Assembly (NCBI GenBank): GCA_017512885.1
Contig: JAFWEP010000014.1
Coordinates: forward strand, 1-45,965
From: Erysipelotrichaceae bacterium
GTDB lineage: Bacteria; Bacillota_I; Bacilli_A; Erysipelotrichales; Erysipelotrichaceae
Direction of reading: 5' to 3'
DNA length: 45,965 nt
Position numbers and translations under genes: made by a program
Shown here: one piece after another, positions 30,133 through 37,578 of the stretch
Layout: each line of letters starts with the position of its first letter
Numbering within the stretch: position 1 is the stretch's first letter
Notes under the pieces: generated by a model
Seen by the model: only the letters and a program-made list of their open reading frames with translations
Told to the model about the DNA's origin: nothing
Databases searched by the model: none

Positions 30133-31307
30133 ACTCTTTCCTTACTAGCCGCCAGTACACGGCAATCGCTGAGCTTTTTATGTCCGCGGGCGATCTCTTC
30201 CGCCATGATCCGGCAGGTCTGCATGCCGCAGGCGCTGCAGTCGTAGCGCGGAAGCTTCTCCAGCACTTCGTTGACCCGGCGGAACTCGTCCATCTTCTCC
30301 GTAAAGGAGCGGGTATCCTCATTCTCGATGACCATCTCCTTATAGAGATCCTCGATCGGGTAATCCGCCACCGGCAGGTTCTCCTCCCCGGTCAAAGCAT
30401 CGATGTGATTCCTGGTCAGGTAGGAGTTGCCCCAGAGCAGATGGCCGCCGATGCAGCCGTTGAAGCACGGAAAGAGATACAGCATCCTGAAATCATTCAG
30501 CAGGTTGAACTCTTCCATGGAGAGGATGTCGTTGATCTTGTCGAAACCGTCAGCGATCAGGTATTCCTGCTTCTGGACGATGACCGAAGGATTGGCCGCC
30601 TGCAGTCCCGAACGGCAGAAGTGTACTTCTTCCCTTCCTTCCGGGAAGTGGGCCCGCAATTGCGGGAAGAGGTCCACGATCGCCAGGGTGTGGTCGACTT
30701 CGTAGGTATCGTTCTTGTAAGGTTCCTTAGCCAATGCCAGTTTGGCTTCGCATTCGCACATCAGGAAGATCCCGGTCTCTTTGCCGTTCTCCCGTTTGCG
30801 GATCTGTTTGGCCATGACTTCACTGGGATAGTTGAGCGGGACCAGGTTGTCCATCAGCATCGGATAACTGGTCTCGATCAGCCGTTTGATGACCGGACAG
30901 AAGGAAGCGATGCCGTTGCCGTGATCCAGCTCTTCGCAGATGCGCTGGGTCTCCCGCTTCAGCTGTCCTTCCACCGGAGAAAGGTCGATGACTTCATCAA
31001 AACCTAACTGTTTGATGGCATAGAAAAGCCGTTCGGCTTCTTCAAGAGACTTGCAGACCGAACTCAGGGCACTGGGGACCAGACATACCGTATAGGGATA
31101 ATCTCTGATCGCTTCCAGTGAACTGCCGCTGGCCACCAGACCTTTGGAATGACAGGCTTTGATGCACTGACCGCAGTTGATGCAGCGGTCCTTGTTGATG
31201 GAGATCCTGTCATCCACCAGGGTGACTGCCGAGACCGGACAGGCCTTGACACACTTCAGACAGTGGACACAGTGGGACAACGTATAAGTGATCGATGTCC
31301 TTCTCAT
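30129..31307 (-). CDS. HydA-like iron-sulfur protein, putative sensory hydrogenase
   Basis: A 392-residue protein. Residues 1-60 are a two-cluster ferredoxin (CVHCLKCVKACPVSAV, CINCGQCIKACHSKGL). Residues 70-320 align with the [FeFe]-hydrogenase C-terminal domain but with altered motifs: ASFCPVIKRLI for L1, FLMCECEAKLALA for L2 and LFPCFNGCIGGHLLWG for L3. The four cluster-type Cys appear retained. The end (YDCSACGMQTCRIMAEEIARG) is a single [4Fe-4S] domain of the FeS/PF04060 kind. This order fits the group-D-like putative sensory hydrogenases found with bifurcating enzymes. Whether it carries an H-cluster and is active is uncertain. Confidence 0.85.
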   Translation of the reverse strand: MRRTSITYTLSHCVHCLKCVKACPVSAVTLVDDRISINKDRCINCGQCIKACHSKGLVASGSSLEAIRDYPYTVCLVPSALSSVCKSLEEAERLFYAIKQLGFDEVIDLSPVEGQLKRETQRICEELDHGNGIASFCPVIKRLIETSYPMLMDNLVPLNYPSEVMAKQIRKRENGKETGIFLMCECEAKLALAKEPYKNDTYEVDHTLAIVDLFPQLRAHFPEGREEVHFCRSGLQAANPSVIVQKQEYLIADGFDKINDILSMEEFNLLNDFRMLYLFPCFNGCIGGHLLWGNSYLTRNHIDALTGEENLPVADYPIEDLYKEMVIENEDTRSFTEKMDEFRRVNEVLEKLPRYDCSACGMQTCRIMAEEIARGHKKLSDCRVLAASKERV

Positions 31308-31732
31308 GATTTTTCTTTAAACAGCAGATCCAGGATCGTGCCCTCCGGAGAGCTTTCGATGTGGAACACATCGGCATTCCGTTTGATGTTGGGCAGACCC
31401 ATACCGGCTCCGAAACCCAGTTCCATCGCTTTCTTGCTGGCGGTGGAGAAACCGGGCGTCAAAGCCTTCTCGATGTCCGGGATGCCCGGACCGTTATCTT
31501 TGGCCAGAAGGTGGATGGTCCCGTCGTCACCGATCTCCAGGGTGATCGTTCCGCCGTAGGCATGGATGATCATATTGATCTCCGCCTCGTAAGTAGCGAC
31601 CGCTACCCGGCGGACCACCGCCGGCGAGATCCCCATATAGCGCAGTGATTCCTTGATCAGCGAACTGACCAGACCGGCACTCGCGTAATCATCCTGCTCA
31701 ACCGTAAATATGCGCTGATATACTGCCGTCAT
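31304..31732 (-). CDS. RsbW-like ATP-binding protein
   Basis: A 142-residue GHKL ATPase of the anti-sigma/serine-kinase type. VAVATYEAEINMIIHAYGG is the N-box (EAEINMI), LAKDNGPGIPDIEKALTPG the G1 box, LGFGAGMGLPNIKRNADVF the G2 box. RsbW-like proteins phosphorylate or sequester partner proteins. Within this operon it is the second ATPase next to the sensor hydrogenase, suggesting a signal relay; no cognate sigma or anti-anti-sigma protein is visible nearby. Overlaps both neighbours by 4 bp. Confidence 0.88.
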   Translation of the reverse strand: MTAVYQRIFTVEQDDYASAGLVSSLIKESLRYMGISPAVVRRVAVATYEAEINMIIHAYGGTITLEIGDDGTIHLLAKDNGPGIPDIEKALTPGFSTASKKAMELGFGAGMGLPNIKRNADVFHIESSPEGTILDLLFKEKS

Positions 31733-32088
31733 ACGATCGCTTTCAGTCCCCTCTGGTACAGTTTTCCGCAGGCTTCATACATCGTAAAATGCGTCGAAAA
31801 AACATTGACGCCCATATTGCGGCTCATTCGCAGAACTTCTTCATTGAATTCTTTTCCCCGCACGATGATGATCAGTTCAATATCCAGCATCTGCGCTGTA
31901 CGCAGCGCCTGCTGATTGCATAACCCTGTCAGCAGGACAGTATCTTCCGGAGATTCCTGGATCATGGCCAGGGCATCGCTCATCAGATCTGTCGCAAATG
32001 CCGAAACATATTCTTTGGTCAGCGGGTGAAAATCCGAGACGGCCAGCGGCTTGGCGCCGAGGGTCTCTACGATCTCCGCAGCTGTCAT
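31729..32088 (-). CDS. DRTGG-domain protein (second of two)
   Basis: A 119-residue protein. FATDLMSDALAMIQESPED matches DRTGG openings (the D-L-M-S-D in place of CGDLL), followed by VLLTGLCNQQALRTAQMLDI and a VNVFSTHFTMYEACGKLYQR end. It resembles the first DRTGG protein of the operon in fold but not closely in sequence. No enzymatic motif. It starts 1 nt after hydC. Confidence 0.82.
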   Translation of the reverse strand: MTAAEIVETLGAKPLAVSDFHPLTKEYVSAFATDLMSDALAMIQESPEDTVLLTGLCNQQALRTAQMLDIELIIIVRGKEFNEEVLRMSRNMGVNVFSTHFTMYEACGKLYQRGLKAIV

Positions 32089-32089
32089 C

Positions 32090-32590
32090 TTATGCTTCGG
32101 CGGTCGCTGCCTCCGCAGCCCGGATCGCCGCGATCTCTTCAGCTACTTTCGCCGGTGTGCAGTTGCCGATGACCCGGCCGTCGATGACGCAGACAGCTGC
32201 CAGGCCGCAGGCGCCCAGGCAACGGGTCGCATCGACCGAGAACAGTCCGTCCTCACTGGTCTTGTTGATGTCGGCACCGGTCAGTTCGACCGCCTTATCG
32301 ACCAGAGCCTGAGAACCCTTGACATAGCAGGCCGTTCCCAGACAGACATTGATCACGTGTTTTCCCTTGGGCTGGGTCGTGAACTGGGTGTAGAAGGTAA
32401 CGACACCGTAGACTTCTGCCGGAGAGACTCCGCTGCCGGCAGCGATCTTTTCGATCGCTTCAAAAGGAATATAGCCGAGTTCGCGCTGTACATCGTGCAG
32501 CATCAGTTTGACCGGACCGGGCCGGCCCTGATGTTTGGCAACGATCTCATCGATCGTCTTTAATGCTGCCGCATTCAATTTTCTTTCCAT
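32090..32590 (-). CDS. hydC: HydC / NuoE-like [2Fe-2S] subunit
   Basis: A 166-residue subunit with the NuoE fold. VQRELGYIPFEAIEKIAAGS and VSPAEVYGVVTFYTQFTTQ are conserved; the cluster ligands are in INVCLGTACYVKGSQAL (C-x4-C) and TRCLGACGLAAVCVIDG (C-x3-C). It passes electrons between hydB and hydA. First gene of the ten-gene operon, with GAGG upstream of the ATG. A short low-complexity Ala/Glu tail ends the protein. Confidence 0.94.
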   Translation of the reverse strand: MERKLNAAALKTIDEIVAKHQGRPGPVKLMLHDVQRELGYIPFEAIEKIAAGSGVSPAEVYGVVTFYTQFTTQPKGKHVINVCLGTACYVKGSQALVDKAVELTGADINKTSEDGLFSVDATRCLGACGLAAVCVIDGRVIGNCTPAKVAEEIAAIRAAEAATAEA

Positions 32591-32621
32591 AGGTTTCCTC
32601 TCTTTCCCTATTAACTATCCT

Positions 32622-32661
32622 ATTATAGCAGAGAAGTACAGTATTGTTAAAGAGTTGTCAA
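32622..32661 (-). promoter_or_regulatory. Hydrogenase operon promoter with overlapping Rex-like site
   Basis: On the minus strand -35 TTAACA (32645-32650), 17-bp spacer, extended -10 TGCTATAAT (core 32622-32627). The plus-strand reading TTGTTAA-AGAG-TTGTCAA (32644-32661) resembles the clostridial Rex operator TTGTTAA-N4-TTAACAA with two mismatches in one half, and it covers the -35. Rex (NADH-sensing repressor) commonly controls hydrogenase genes. No rex gene is in the window. Confidence 0.5.
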
Positions 32662-32679
32662 AAGATGAACAGAAAGAAA

Positions 32680-32695
32680 AAGCGGTCTCCCGCTT
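32680..32695 (-). terminator. Terminator of the Crp-ABC transporter operon
   Basis: AAGCGG/CCGCTT with loop TCTC, followed on the minus strand by TTTCTTTC. It begins 1-2 nt after the ATPase stop codon. Confidence 0.75.
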
Positions 32696-32696
32696 T

Positions 32697-33233
32697 TCAG
32701 AATTCAATGATCTTCGCCCCCATCCGCAGGGCTTCTTCCGGAGAATGAGAACTCATCAGGACCGGTTTTTTCCGGGCCAGGATCAGCTCAGCTGCCTCCG
32801 TGATCAGCTCACTGTCCATGCCCTTGAACGGTTCGTCCAATATCAGCAGATCCCCTTCATAAGCCAGCGTCCGGGCCAGAGCGACCCTGCGCTTCATCCC
32901 GCCGGAGAGCGAAGAGATCCTGGCTGCCGGATCGATGTGCAGTTTTTCCAATAACTCCCTGGCTTTCTCTTCCTCAGCTACCAGAGAGACATTGTGCAGG
33001 GCATCATACCAGGGCAGCAGACGGTCTTCCTGAAAGAGGAAGGACGGCTTTTCCGGGGCTCCTTCGATCTTCCCGCCCTGCAGCTCTAAGAGCCCGCCGA
33101 TCAGCTTCAGCAGCGTGGTCTTGCCCCGGCCGGAAGGCGCTTTAAGACAGATCACCGGCTCTTCGAGATCGAGATCCAGATGAGAGAAGACTTCCTTGCC
33201 TTCATAGGCAAAAGAGAGATCGATGATCTTCAT
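32697..33233 (-). CDS. ABC transporter ATPase, SsuB/TauB-like (short)
   Basis: A 178-residue ATPase, shorter than the usual 240 or so. LKAPSGRGKTTLLKLIGGL is Walker A, PSFLFQEDRLLPWYDAL the Q-loop with the LPW signature of nitrate/sulfonate/taurine importers, RISSLSGGMKRRVALARTLA the signature motif, DLLILDEPFKGMD Walker B, and PVLMSSHSPEEAL the H-loop. It therefore has every catalytic element but lacks a C-terminal extension. Overlaps the permease by 4 bp. Confidence 0.93.
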   Translation of the reverse strand: MKIIDLSFAYEGKEVFSHLDLDLEEPVICLKAPSGRGKTTLLKLIGGLLELQGGKIEGAPEKPSFLFQEDRLLPWYDALHNVSLVAEEEKARELLEKLHIDPAARISSLSGGMKRRVALARTLAYEGDLLILDEPFKGMDSELITEAAELILARKKPVLMSSHSPEEALRMGAKIIEF

Positions 33234-33982
33234 GCCTTCCCCTCCTGTCTCTTCAAGAACGTACGGACCAGCTTTTCGATCAGGATGCTGAAGAAGATCA
33301 CACTGAGCGTCCAGGCAAAGAGCTCCGGGGTCTCCAGATAGATCTTGGCATAGTAGAGCTGGGAGCCGATCGCTTTGGAAGGCTGCGCCAACACTTCCGC
33401 AGCGATGCCGCTCTTCCAGGCCAGACCGATCGAAGTCAGTGCAGCCGAACGCAGAGCCGGACGCAGTGAGGGAACGATGATGCTGCCGAAGGTCTTCATC
33501 CGGGAGAAGCGAAAGGCTCTCGCCATCTCCAGCAGATCAGGATCGAGGGCTTTGACTCCTTCGCTGAGATTGCCCCAGACGACCGGGACGACCATCAGCG
33601 TACTGAGCAGCGTCGGGACCCGCTCCTTGCCCATCCACAGCATAGCTAAAATAATGAAGGATGCGACGGGCGTGGCCCGGATGATGCGGATCAAAGGCGA
33701 CAGCAGGGCATCCAGCAGCTGCGAGACAGAAGTCAGGATGCTGAAGAGGATGCCCAGCACGATCCCCAGCAGATAGCCGAAGAGGATCCTGAGCATCGTT
33801 GCACCGGCACTCTGCCAGTAGGCAGCCGTCGGCAAGAGCGCCAGAAAGGCCTGCAGAACGCGAAAAGGCCCGGGCAGGATCAGCTCTTTGCCGATCATGC
33901 GGGCCGCTGTTTCCCAAAGCAGCAGCCAGAAGGCTGCTGCCAGGAAGGGATAGAGTTTTTTACTTGTAGCTGTAGAAGTCAT
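33230..33982 (-). CDS. ABC transporter permease, SsuC/TauC-like
   Basis: A permease of about 250 residues with six hydrophobic segments (FLAAAFWLLLWETAARMIG, ILFGYLLGIVLGILFSILT, ASFIILAMLWMG and ELFAWTLSVIFFSILIEK among them). LPPVWWGNLSEG-like loop VVWGNLSEGVKALDPDLLEM with EMARAFRFSRMKTFGSIIVPSL is the EAA contact loop. The ATG at 33982 overlaps the end of the substrate-binding gene by 23 bp; an upstream in-frame start at 34021 is less likely. Confidence 0.9.
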   Translation of the reverse strand: MTSTATSKKLYPFLAAAFWLLLWETAARMIGKELILPGPFRVLQAFLALLPTAAYWQSAGATMLRILFGYLLGIVLGILFSILTSVSQLLDALLSPLIRIIRATPVASFIILAMLWMGKERVPTLLSTLMVVPVVWGNLSEGVKALDPDLLEMARAFRFSRMKTFGSIIVPSLRPALRSAALTSIGLAWKSGIAAEVLAQPSKAIGSQLYYAKIYLETPELFAWTLSVIFFSILIEKLVRTFLKRQEGKA

Positions 33983-34970
33983 CACCGGGGAGCTTTCCGC
34001 CGATCGAAGTCGGATCGGCATCGAAAAGGACCTGGTAATAGGGTTCCAGCTGGGTGCGGATCTCTTCGCCGGAGACGAAGATCAGACTGCTGTCCGGGAT
34101 CGCTTTCACGGCGACCGGAGCGGAAGGAGTGATCTCATATTTGGCGCAGAGCTCGCCGGCAGCGGCCGGATCGGCCTTGACCGCTTCGATCGAAGCTTCG
34201 TATTCCGTTAAGAAGGCATCGACGGCTTCCGGATGTTCGGCAGCGAATTCACTGCGTACGACGACGCAGCCCATCGTCGGCATGCCTTCGGCACCGGTCT
34301 TTTCCCACTCTTCGTTGAGATCCAGGGCGATGCGGGTATTCTCGTTCTTCAGCATGACTGCTGTGACTGCCGGTACCGGCAGCAGGCAGAGCCGGTCAGT
34401 GCCGTTGACCATCTGGGTGGAGATGGTGTTGCTGTCAAAGAACGTGACCGTCAGATCCTGACGCGGGTCGATCCCGTTTGCCTTCAGTAGGTAGTTCAGC
34501 AGGAATTCCGGGTTGGCGCCCGCTCCGGTCGACATGATCGTCTTTCCCTTGAGATCTTCAAAGGAGTGAACGGTATCGCCGTTCTCCAGGACATACAGCA
34601 CGCAGCCGGTATTCAGGGCGATGACCTTTACGCCGCCGCTCGTCTTATTGTAGAGAGCGGAGGCAACGTTGGTCGGCATGGCCGCGATATCCACGCTTCC
34701 GGAAGCAACTTCCGCGACCATATCCTGCGCATTGGCCAGCAGGGTGACTTCGTAATCGTTGACAGTTTCTCCCTTTTCATCCTGTCCCAGCAGAACGCTG
34801 GCGCCGATGCCGGTCGGACCCTTTAAGAGACCGAGGCGGACCGTCGTCTTTTCGGCAGGCACTTCCGGAACTGCCGTTTCCGAAGCAGGTGTTTCCGAAG
34901 AAGCCGGCTTTGAGCAGGCTGCTAAAGCCAGCAGAGAGAATGCTAAGAGGATCGTGATCAGTTTTTTCAT
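33960..34970 (-). CDS. ABC transporter substrate-binding lipoprotein (SsuA/TauA-like)
   Basis: A 336-residue lipoprotein: signal MKKLITILLAFSLLALAACS with lipobox LAAC. The mature part is a periplasmic-binding-like fold of the nitrate/sulfonate/taurine/thiamine-precursor group: VRLGLLKGPTGIGASVLLGQ, SGSVDIAAMPTNVASALYNK, LKGKTIMSTGAGANPEFLLN and TMGCVVVRSEFAAEHPEAVD. A Ser/Glu/Pro linker follows the lipid-anchored Cys. Ligand unknown. The start at 34970 is supported by AAGGAG at 7 nt. Confidence 0.92.
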   Translation of the reverse strand: MKKLITILLAFSLLALAACSKPASSETPASETAVPEVPAEKTTVRLGLLKGPTGIGASVLLGQDEKGETVNDYEVTLLANAQDMVAEVASGSVDIAAMPTNVASALYNKTSGGVKVIALNTGCVLYVLENGDTVHSFEDLKGKTIMSTGAGANPEFLLNYLLKANGIDPRQDLTVTFFDSNTISTQMVNGTDRLCLLPVPAVTAVMLKNENTRIALDLNEEWEKTGAEGMPTMGCVVVRSEFAAEHPEAVDAFLTEYEASIEAVKADPAAAGELCAKYEITPSAPVAVKAIPDSSLIFVSGEEIRTQLEPYYQVLFDADPTSIGGKLPGDDFYSYK

Positions 34971-34984
34971 GCTTAACTCCTTCT

Positions 34985-35674
34985 TCACTGCAGCCGGGAC
35001 GCATTCTTGATCTGAATGGTATGTCCCCTGCGGGCAATGACATTTTTCTGTTCCAGTTCTTCCAGTCCCCGGTAAAGAGAAGAACGGCTGATATTCAGCG
35101 ACCTGGCCAGTTCGCTGTAAGAGATGCCGAGCGTAAATTCGTCCCCTTCTTCTTCGCGCATGCGCAAGAGCCAGGAATTCAGGGAATCCCTGCTGTCGCT
35201 GCCGGCCAGGAGGCCGATGCGCTGGTTGAGGAAACGGATGCGGCCGGCCTGGAAACGGATGTAGTTCAGGGTCAGCCGGGGCGAGAGATCGAAAGTCTCG
35301 AGCAGCAGGCTCTCCGGGAAGAACAGGATCCGGGTCTCCTGCCGTACTTCGATATGCGTCACATATTTCTCTCCGTCATTGAAGAGTGCGGCAACGCCGA
35401 AACAGTCTCCCTGACGCAGGATGCGCAGCGGAAGCTGACTGCCGGAATCCGAATGCATCGTGACCCGGGCGGAGCCTTCCAACAGGAAAGCCAGCGAACG
35501 GGAATACTCTTCCGGTTCGTAGACGCTCTCGCCTTTTTCGTAACGGCTGATCCGGGTCCTTTCATCCTCCAGCATGCCTTCCAGCACGCCCTCCTCCAAA
35601 GAGGCAAAGATCGCACTGTTCTGCAGGAGCCGGATCTCTTTTTCAGTCAAAAGATCTCGCATAATTTGTCTCAT
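34985..35674 (-). CDS. Crp/Fnr-family transcription regulator
   Basis: A 229-residue regulator. Residues 15-140 form the cyclic-nucleotide-binding-type barrel (GESVYEPEEYSRSLAFLLEG, LRILRQGDCFGVAALFNDGE); a long dimer helix follows and the HTH is near residue 175-215 (ISYSELARSLNISRSSLYRG, LEELEQKNVIARRG). The Cys pattern of Fe-S Fnr is absent (only one Cys, in GDCFG), so it is not an oxygen-sensing Fnr. It is the first gene of the transporter operon, 15 bp before the lipoprotein start, which suggests it senses the imported compound. Start at 35674 or 35662; neither has a strong ribosome site. Confidence 0.88.
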   Translation of the reverse strand: MRQIMRDLLTEKEIRLLQNSAIFASLEEGVLEGMLEDERTRISRYEKGESVYEPEEYSRSLAFLLEGSARVTMHSDSGSQLPLRILRQGDCFGVAALFNDGEKYVTHIEVRQETRILFFPESLLLETFDLSPRLTLNYIRFQAGRIRFLNQRIGLLAGSDSRDSLNSWLLRMREEEGDEFTLGISYSELARSLNISRSSLYRGLEELEQKNVIARRGHTIQIKNASRLQ

Positions 35675-35693
35675 ATGGAACAGTTACAGGTAT

Positions 35694-35721
35694 ATTCTAC
35701 ACCTTCTGTACTTACTGTCAA
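35694..35721 (-). promoter_or_regulatory. Promoter of the Crp-ABC operon
   Basis: On the minus strand TTGACA (35716-35721), 16-bp spacer, TAGAAT (35694-35699), with an expected leader of about 13 nt to the first ATG. Confidence 0.65.
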
Positions 35722-35776
35722 TCATTGTACCCTATTTTGTGAAGTTTTTGACGGATCGTTATGCTAAGATGGGTCC

Positions 35777-36493
35777 ATGAGATTATTATTCATCCGGCAC
35801 GGAGATCCGGATTATGCGATCGACGGTCTGACCGATCAGGGTCAGAAAGAAGCGCTGGCCCTTTCCGAAAGGCTGCAGGAAGAGAAGATCGACTTCCTCT
35901 ACTGTTCTCCCTTAGGCCGGGCAAAGCGCACCGCTTACCCCTATCTGAAGAACGCAAACCGAAAAGCAGCGATCCTGCCCTGGCTGCAGGAATTCAATCA
36001 TCCCTGTCAGATGCCGCAGGGCGTCCATACCTGCTGCTGGGACTGGCTGCCGCAGGATCTGCAGGACCGCGAGATCCTCTTCAGCAAGGACTGGCTGTCT
36101 GATCCGGCTTACGAAGGAGAAGCCCGGGAGTCTGTCCGCGAAGTCTTCGCGGCTTTTGACGGACTCTTGGAGAAACACGGTTACCGCAAGGACGGACGTT
36201 ACTATAGAGTCGAAAGAGCCAACCACGATACGCTCTGCTTCTTCTGCCACTTCGGCATCGAATCCCTGCTGCTGAGCCGCCTCCTGGACGTTTCAGCGCT
36301 CGTCTTCTGGCAGGGCTGCGCAGCGCCGCCTGCTTCGGTCACGACCGTGTACAGCGAAGAGCGGCGGGAAGGTCTCGCTTCCTTCCGCATCCAGTCCTTC
36401 GGGGATGTCTCGCACCTGGCAAAAAAGGGCTATGCCCCTTCTTTCTCTGCCCGCTTCTGCGAGTGTTTCTCGGACGATACCCGTCACGATTAA
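35777..36493 (+). CDS. Histidine phosphatase family protein (phosphoglycerate-mutase-like)
   Basis: A 238-residue enzyme. MRLLFIRHGDPDYAIDGLTD contains the RHG catalytic motif, IDFLYCSPLGRAKRTAYPYL the second Arg, and CFFCHFGIESLLLSRLL the second catalytic His (FCHFG). Members dephosphorylate small molecules or act as mutases; substrate unknown. The -10 TAAGAT ends 6 nt before the ATG, with no Shine-Dalgarno. Its stop overlaps the converging hemW stop by 3 bp with no terminator between them. Confidence 0.9.
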   Translation: MRLLFIRHGDPDYAIDGLTDQGQKEALALSERLQEEKIDFLYCSPLGRAKRTAYPYLKNANRKAAILPWLQEFNHPCQMPQGVHTCCWDWLPQDLQDREILFSKDWLSDPAYEGEARESVREVFAAFDGLLEKHGYRKDGRYYRVERANHDTLCFFCHFGIESLLLSRLLDVSALVFWQGCAAPPASVTTVYSEERREGLASFRIQSFGDVSHLAKKGYAPSFSARFCECFSDDTRHD

Positions 36494-37578
36494 TCCAGGA
36501 ATTCCAGCAGTACCGTATTGAGGATCTCCCGGTCGTTCACGACCCAGTGATCCTCTTTTTTGCAGATCCAGCCCTTCTCCTGCAGCTTCTGTAAAGCCTC
36601 CGGATAGACGTCCGCGAAGTCCCGGCCGAAACGTTCACGGAAACGTTTTTCGGAAAGCCCTTCTTTCAGCCGCAGGTTCATCATCGTCATCTCGAACATC
36701 TCATCCTTCTCACAGAGCGGGATGCGTTCTTTGATCCAGTTCCCTCTGCAGTACTCTTCCAGGGAACGGGTGTTGTCGCTGCGCTCATGGCCCAGTTTGG
36801 AGCTGGCTCCCATCGAGAGCCCCAGAAAATCTTCATAGTGCCAGTAGACCAGATTGTGACGGGAATACTGTCCGTCTTTCGCAAAGTTGGCCACTTCGTA
36901 CTGTTCGTAACCGTTCCTCTCCAGGAAGGAGACCGCATATTCATAGAAGTCGGCTTCGGTATCTTCCGGCAGCGGCTGTTTCCCCTGCTTGCCGAAGACG
37001 CTGTTCTCTTCGATCGTCAGCGAATAGAGCGAAAGATGGGCCGGAGCGAGTGAGACCGCCGTCTGCAGTGTGTTTCGGAAGGACTCTTTTGTCTGTCCCG
37101 GGAAAGAATAGAGGATATCCAGCGAGACATTGTCGATCCCGACCGCATGCAGCAGCTGCAGCGTCCTTTTTACATCTTCCAGGTCATGATGCCTGCCCAG
37201 TGAGCGCAGCTCTTCTGCCGAAGCGGACTGCAGGCCGATGCTGGCGCGGTTGATGCCGTGTCTTTTCAGACACTCCGCTTTCTTTTCATCGAACGTCTCG
37301 GGATTGATCTCGATCGTATATTCCTTTACGTCCTTATAAGGGTCGAGCAGGCACAGCAGTTCATCCAGCTGATCGAGGGGCAAAACGGTCGGGGTCCCTC
37401 CTCCGAGGTATATCGTAAAAGGCTGAAATGTCAGCCTTTCTTTCATCTCTTGACGCAGGGCAGAAAGCCAGCGTTCCGCCTTCTTCCGGTCATAGACCTG
37501 GTGGCAGAAATCACAGTAAAAACAGATATGTGCACAGAACGGCACATGCAGGTAGAGAGCCGGACTATTTGTCATCAT
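36490..37578 (-). CDS. hemW: Radical SAM protein HemW (heme chaperone-like)
   Basis: A 362-residue radical SAM enzyme. [20 protein letters not shown] has the CxxxCxxC cluster with the HemW YCDF variant, [18 protein letters not shown] the GGGTPS-like SAM motif, [20 protein letters not shown] and [20 protein letters not shown] further family motifs; a HemN C-terminal winged helix near residue 300 closes the protein. Often misannotated as coproporphyrinogen oxidase. Overlaps lepA by 14 bp and lacks its own Shine-Dalgarno, so coupling to lepA is likely. Confidence 0.93.
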   Translation of the reverse strand: MMTNSPALYLHVPFCAHICFYCDFCHQVYDRKKAERWLSALRQEMKERLTFQPFTIYLGGGTPTVLPLDQLDELLCLLDPYKDVKEYTIEINPETFDEKKAECLKRHGINRASIGLQSASAEELRSLGRHHDLEDVKRTLQLLHAVGIDNVSLDILYSFPGQTKESFRNTLQTAVSLAPAHLSLYSLTIEENSVFGKQGKQPLPEDTEADFYEYAVSFLERNGYEQYEVANFAKDGQYSRHNLVYWHYEDFLGLSMGASSKLGHERSDNTRSLEEYCRGNWIKERIPLCEKDEMFEMTMMNLRLKEGLSEKRFRERFGRDFADVYPEALQKLQEKGWICKKEDHWVVNDREILNTVLLEFLD

